Assembly: GCA_900550315.1 (NCBI GenBank)
Contig: URRK01000088.1
Location: 1-6,856, forward strand
Origin: an uncultured Oscillospiraceae bacterium
GTDB lineage: Bacteria > Bacillota > Clostridia > Oscillospirales > Acutalibacteraceae
DNA length: 6,856 nucleotides
Reading direction: 5' to 3'
Positions 5,359 to 6,856 of this stretch are shown piece by piece. Below the pieces are notes generated by a model that did not search any database, was not told the DNA's origin, and worked only from the letters and a program-made list of their open reading frames with translations. The first letter of the stretch is position 1. Each line of letters starts with the position of its first letter. Position numbers and translations under genes: made by a program.

Positions 5359-6585
5359 ATGAACATTGCAGTAGCACAATCCGGTGGCCCTACCTGTGCC
5401 ATTAACGCCTCCCTTTTAGGGGTTATAAAGCAGGCGTTAAAATACCCCCAAATTAAAACGATTTACGGCTCGGTAAACGGCATTGAGGGCATTATTAACA
5501 ACCATTTGGTAGATTTAAAAAACGCCATTCGCACCAATGAGGATATGGAGCTGCTGCGCCAGACCCCCTCTACCGTTTTAGGCTCCTGCCGCTACAAGCT
5601 GCCAGAGCCCAAAGCCGACCCGGCCGTGTACGAAAAAATTTTACAGTGCTTTATTCAGCGCGGTATTAAAATGTTTTTTTACATTGGCGGAAACGACTCT
5701 ATGGACACCGTTCACAAGCTTTCGCTTTACTGCAAAGAGCATTTGGTAGATGTTAAAATTATTGGTATTCCCAAAACCATTGACAACGATTTAATGGAGA
5801 CCGACCACACCCCCGGCTTTGGCTCGGCCGCAAAGTATGTTGCTACCTCTATTCAAGAAATAGTGCGCGACAGCTCGGTTTACAGCGTACAATCGGTAAC
5901 GATTATTGAGGTTATGGGCCGCAGTGCCGGCTGGCTTGCGGCCTCCTCCTGCACACTGCGGGTAAACGGCGAAACCGCCCCACACCTTATTTACCTGCCG
6001 GAGGCCACTTTTTGCCTAAAAAACTTTTTAACCGATGTAAAAAAAATGCTGGGGCGGTACAAAGCCGTTGTGGTAGTAGTTTCCGAAGGGGTTGAGGTAG
6101 ACGAAATCGACGGCGGCGACTACCGCTCCGGCAAGGTAGATAATTTTGGCCACCAGTACCTTTCGGGCGTTGGCAAGGTGCTGGAAAACAAAGTGCGGGA
6201 GGAATTTGGCTGCAAGGTGCGCTCTATTGAGCTGAATGTTATGCAGCGCTGCTCCTCCCACATCAGCTCCCGCACCGATATTGACGAGGCCGAGGCCATT
6301 GGCGCCGAGGCGGTTCGTTACGCCGTAACCGGCGGCGAAAGCGGAAAAATGATGCGGTTTCACCGCACGCTGGATATGCCCTACACCGTTATTATTGAGC
6401 CGGTTGACGCCGCTTTGGTTGCAAACCGGGAGCGCTTTTTCCCAACCAAGTGGATCAATCCAGAGCAGAATAATGTATTAGACGCCGCCCTGCCTTACTT
6501 TTTGCCGCTTATTCAAGGCGAGCAGGTTATTCAAATTCGAAACGGGCTTCCTATTCATTACAAAGTTGGCAATATTTTAGATTAA
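5359..6585 (+). CDS. pfp: diphosphate--fructose-6-phosphate 1-phosphotransferase (PPi-dependent phosphofructokinase)
   Basis: Cytoplasmic glycolytic enzyme of 408 residues that phosphorylates fructose 6-phosphate to the 1,6-bisphosphate, reversibly, with pyrophosphate as donor. The N-terminus AVAQSGGPTCAINASL (4-19) is the donor-binding start of the PFK fold. YIGGNDSMDT (108-117) and IPKTIDNDL (137-145) are the two loops that tell the donors apart: ATP enzymes have GGDGS and PGTIDND, whereas here D113 and K139 occupy the two Gly positions, the classic pyrophosphate-type pair. D142 is the expected catalytic base, and MGRSAGWLA (186-194) and SEG (242-244) bind the sugar phosphate. The Asp before D113 in GGDDS-type enzymes is N112. 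The length exceeds the roughly 320 residues of the bacterial ATP enzyme and fits the longer PPi group. It sits 60 nt after the carboxypeptidase gene. Donor use is inferred from motifs. Confidence 0.94.
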   Translation: MNIAVAQSGGPTCAINASLLGVIKQALKYPQIKTIYGSVNGIEGIINNHLVDLKNAIRTNEDMELLRQTPSTVLGSCRYKLPEPKADPAVYEKILQCFIQRGIKMFFYIGGNDSMDTVHKLSLYCKEHLVDVKIIGIPKTIDNDLMETDHTPGFGSAAKYVATSIQEIVRDSSVYSVQSVTIIEVMGRSAGWLAASSCTLRVNGETAPHLIYLPEATFCLKNFLTDVKKMLGRYKAVVVVVSEGVEVDEIDGGDYRSGKVDNFGHQYLSGVGKVLENKVREEFGCKVRSIELNVMQRCSSHISSRTDIDEAEAIGAEAVRYAVTGGESGKMMRFHRTLDMPYTVIIEPVDAALVANRERFFPTKWINPEQNNVLDAALPYFLPLIQGEQVIQIRNGLPIHYKVGNILD

Positions 6586-6754
6586 ACCCGCTGCCGGGAC
6601 TTTTAACATTTTAAGATCGGCGCCTTTGGGCTGTTTGGAACATAGGCGCCGCTTAAAACCGGTAAAAAACTGCTGCAACGCGGCACACAAAATTGGGACA
6701 ATCACCACACTGTTAAAAAAATTACAAAAAAATTCAGTTCCTTAAAATTTTTTC
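6586..6754. other. intergenic stretch after the phosphofructokinase
   Basis: It begins with a small stem, CCCG (6587-6590) with CGGG (6595-6598), followed by ACTTTTAAC, too short to be a convincing terminator. It then holds the large hairpin at 6609-6658 and an A/T-rich run that includes AAAAAATT...AATTTTTT near 6725-6755. I found no open frame with a ribosome site here. Confidence 0.6.
6609..6658 (+). repeat. large inverted repeat (bulged 14-bp stem) downstream of the phosphofructokinase
   Basis: The left arm is TTTTAAG (6609-6615), AT (6616-6617, unpaired) and CGGCGCC (6618-6624). The right arm is GGCGCCG (6645-6651) followed directly by CTTAAAA (6652-6658). Both 7-nt blocks pair perfectly around a 20-nt loop. 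No U-tract follows on either strand, so it is not a standard intrinsic terminator. It could protect the 3' end of the message, mark a processing site or support factor-dependent ending. Confidence 0.6.
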
Positions 6755-6783
6755 TTGACTTTCGGCCTTAATTGTGTTATATT
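6755..6783 (+). promoter_or_regulatory. strong sigma-A-type promoter of the tRNA gene
   Basis: -35 box TTGACT at 6755-6760, 17-bp spacer, and -10 box TATATT at 6778-6783 preceded by TG (6775-6776), an extended -10. Transcription should start near G6789/G6790, about 12 nt before the tRNA, a short leader typical of stable-RNA genes. A-rich tracts just upstream (6714-6733) could act as an UP-like element. Confidence 0.85.
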
Positions 6784-6796
6784 ATTAAGGCACTCA

Positions 6797-6856
<60 letters not shown>

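Noticed and set aside
6028..6363. A 111-codon minus-strand frame inside the phosphofructokinase, and similar frames at 4765-5058 and 4875-5156 inside the carboxypeptidase
   Set aside because: They lie antisense to strongly conserved enzymes and show no ribosome site or family motif.

Overview
The window looks like a piece of a low-to-mid-GC Firmicutes chromosome, most likely class Clostridia and perhaps a gut Oscillospirales/Ruminococcaceae-type organism. This is inferred from purine-rich Shine-Dalgarno sites (AGGAGG, GGAGGG), clean sigma-A-type promoters, a PPi-type phosphofructokinase, an anchored S11 D,D-carboxypeptidase and a TrmB of divergent type. No rRNA or other marker is present to fix the genus. 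Nearly every base is assigned to a gene or a short regulatory gap. I see no insertion sequence, phage gene or CRISPR array, and I did not find a clearly new multi-gene system.

Left part (1-1213, minus strand): an amino-acid ABC importer operon. A strong promoter (1185-1213) drives a family-3 lipoprotein solute-binding protein (362-1156). A perfect 11-bp hairpin in the short gap precedes the membrane permease (278 down to 1), which runs off the window edge. The ATPase gene is probably just beyond the edge. The hairpin is well placed to keep the binding protein in excess over the permease.

Middle part (1261-3802, minus strand): a tight four-gene array reading, in order of transcription, calcineurin-like metallophosphoesterase, a small putative tail-anchored membrane protein (1-nt TAATG overlap), SGNH/GDSL hydrolase (3-nt gap) and TrmB tRNA m7G46 methyltransferase (14-nt gap). 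Three of the enzymes depart from family consensus at residues usually tied to catalysis or metal binding. This is the part most worth a second look.

Right part (3876-6856, plus strand): divergent from the phosphoesterase, a consensus-like promoter drives an exported, membrane-anchored D,D-carboxypeptidase (3979-5298). A PPi-dependent phosphofructokinase (5359-6585) follows 60 nt later and is probably co-transcribed. A 216-nt gap after it holds a large hairpin without a U-tract and then an extended -10 promoter that drives tRNA-Thr(UGU). The tRNA is cut by the right edge of the window.

Taken together these are mostly housekeeping genes: nutrient uptake, tRNA modification, cell-wall trimming, glycolysis and a tRNA. 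The two or three less-characterised genes lie in the middle array.
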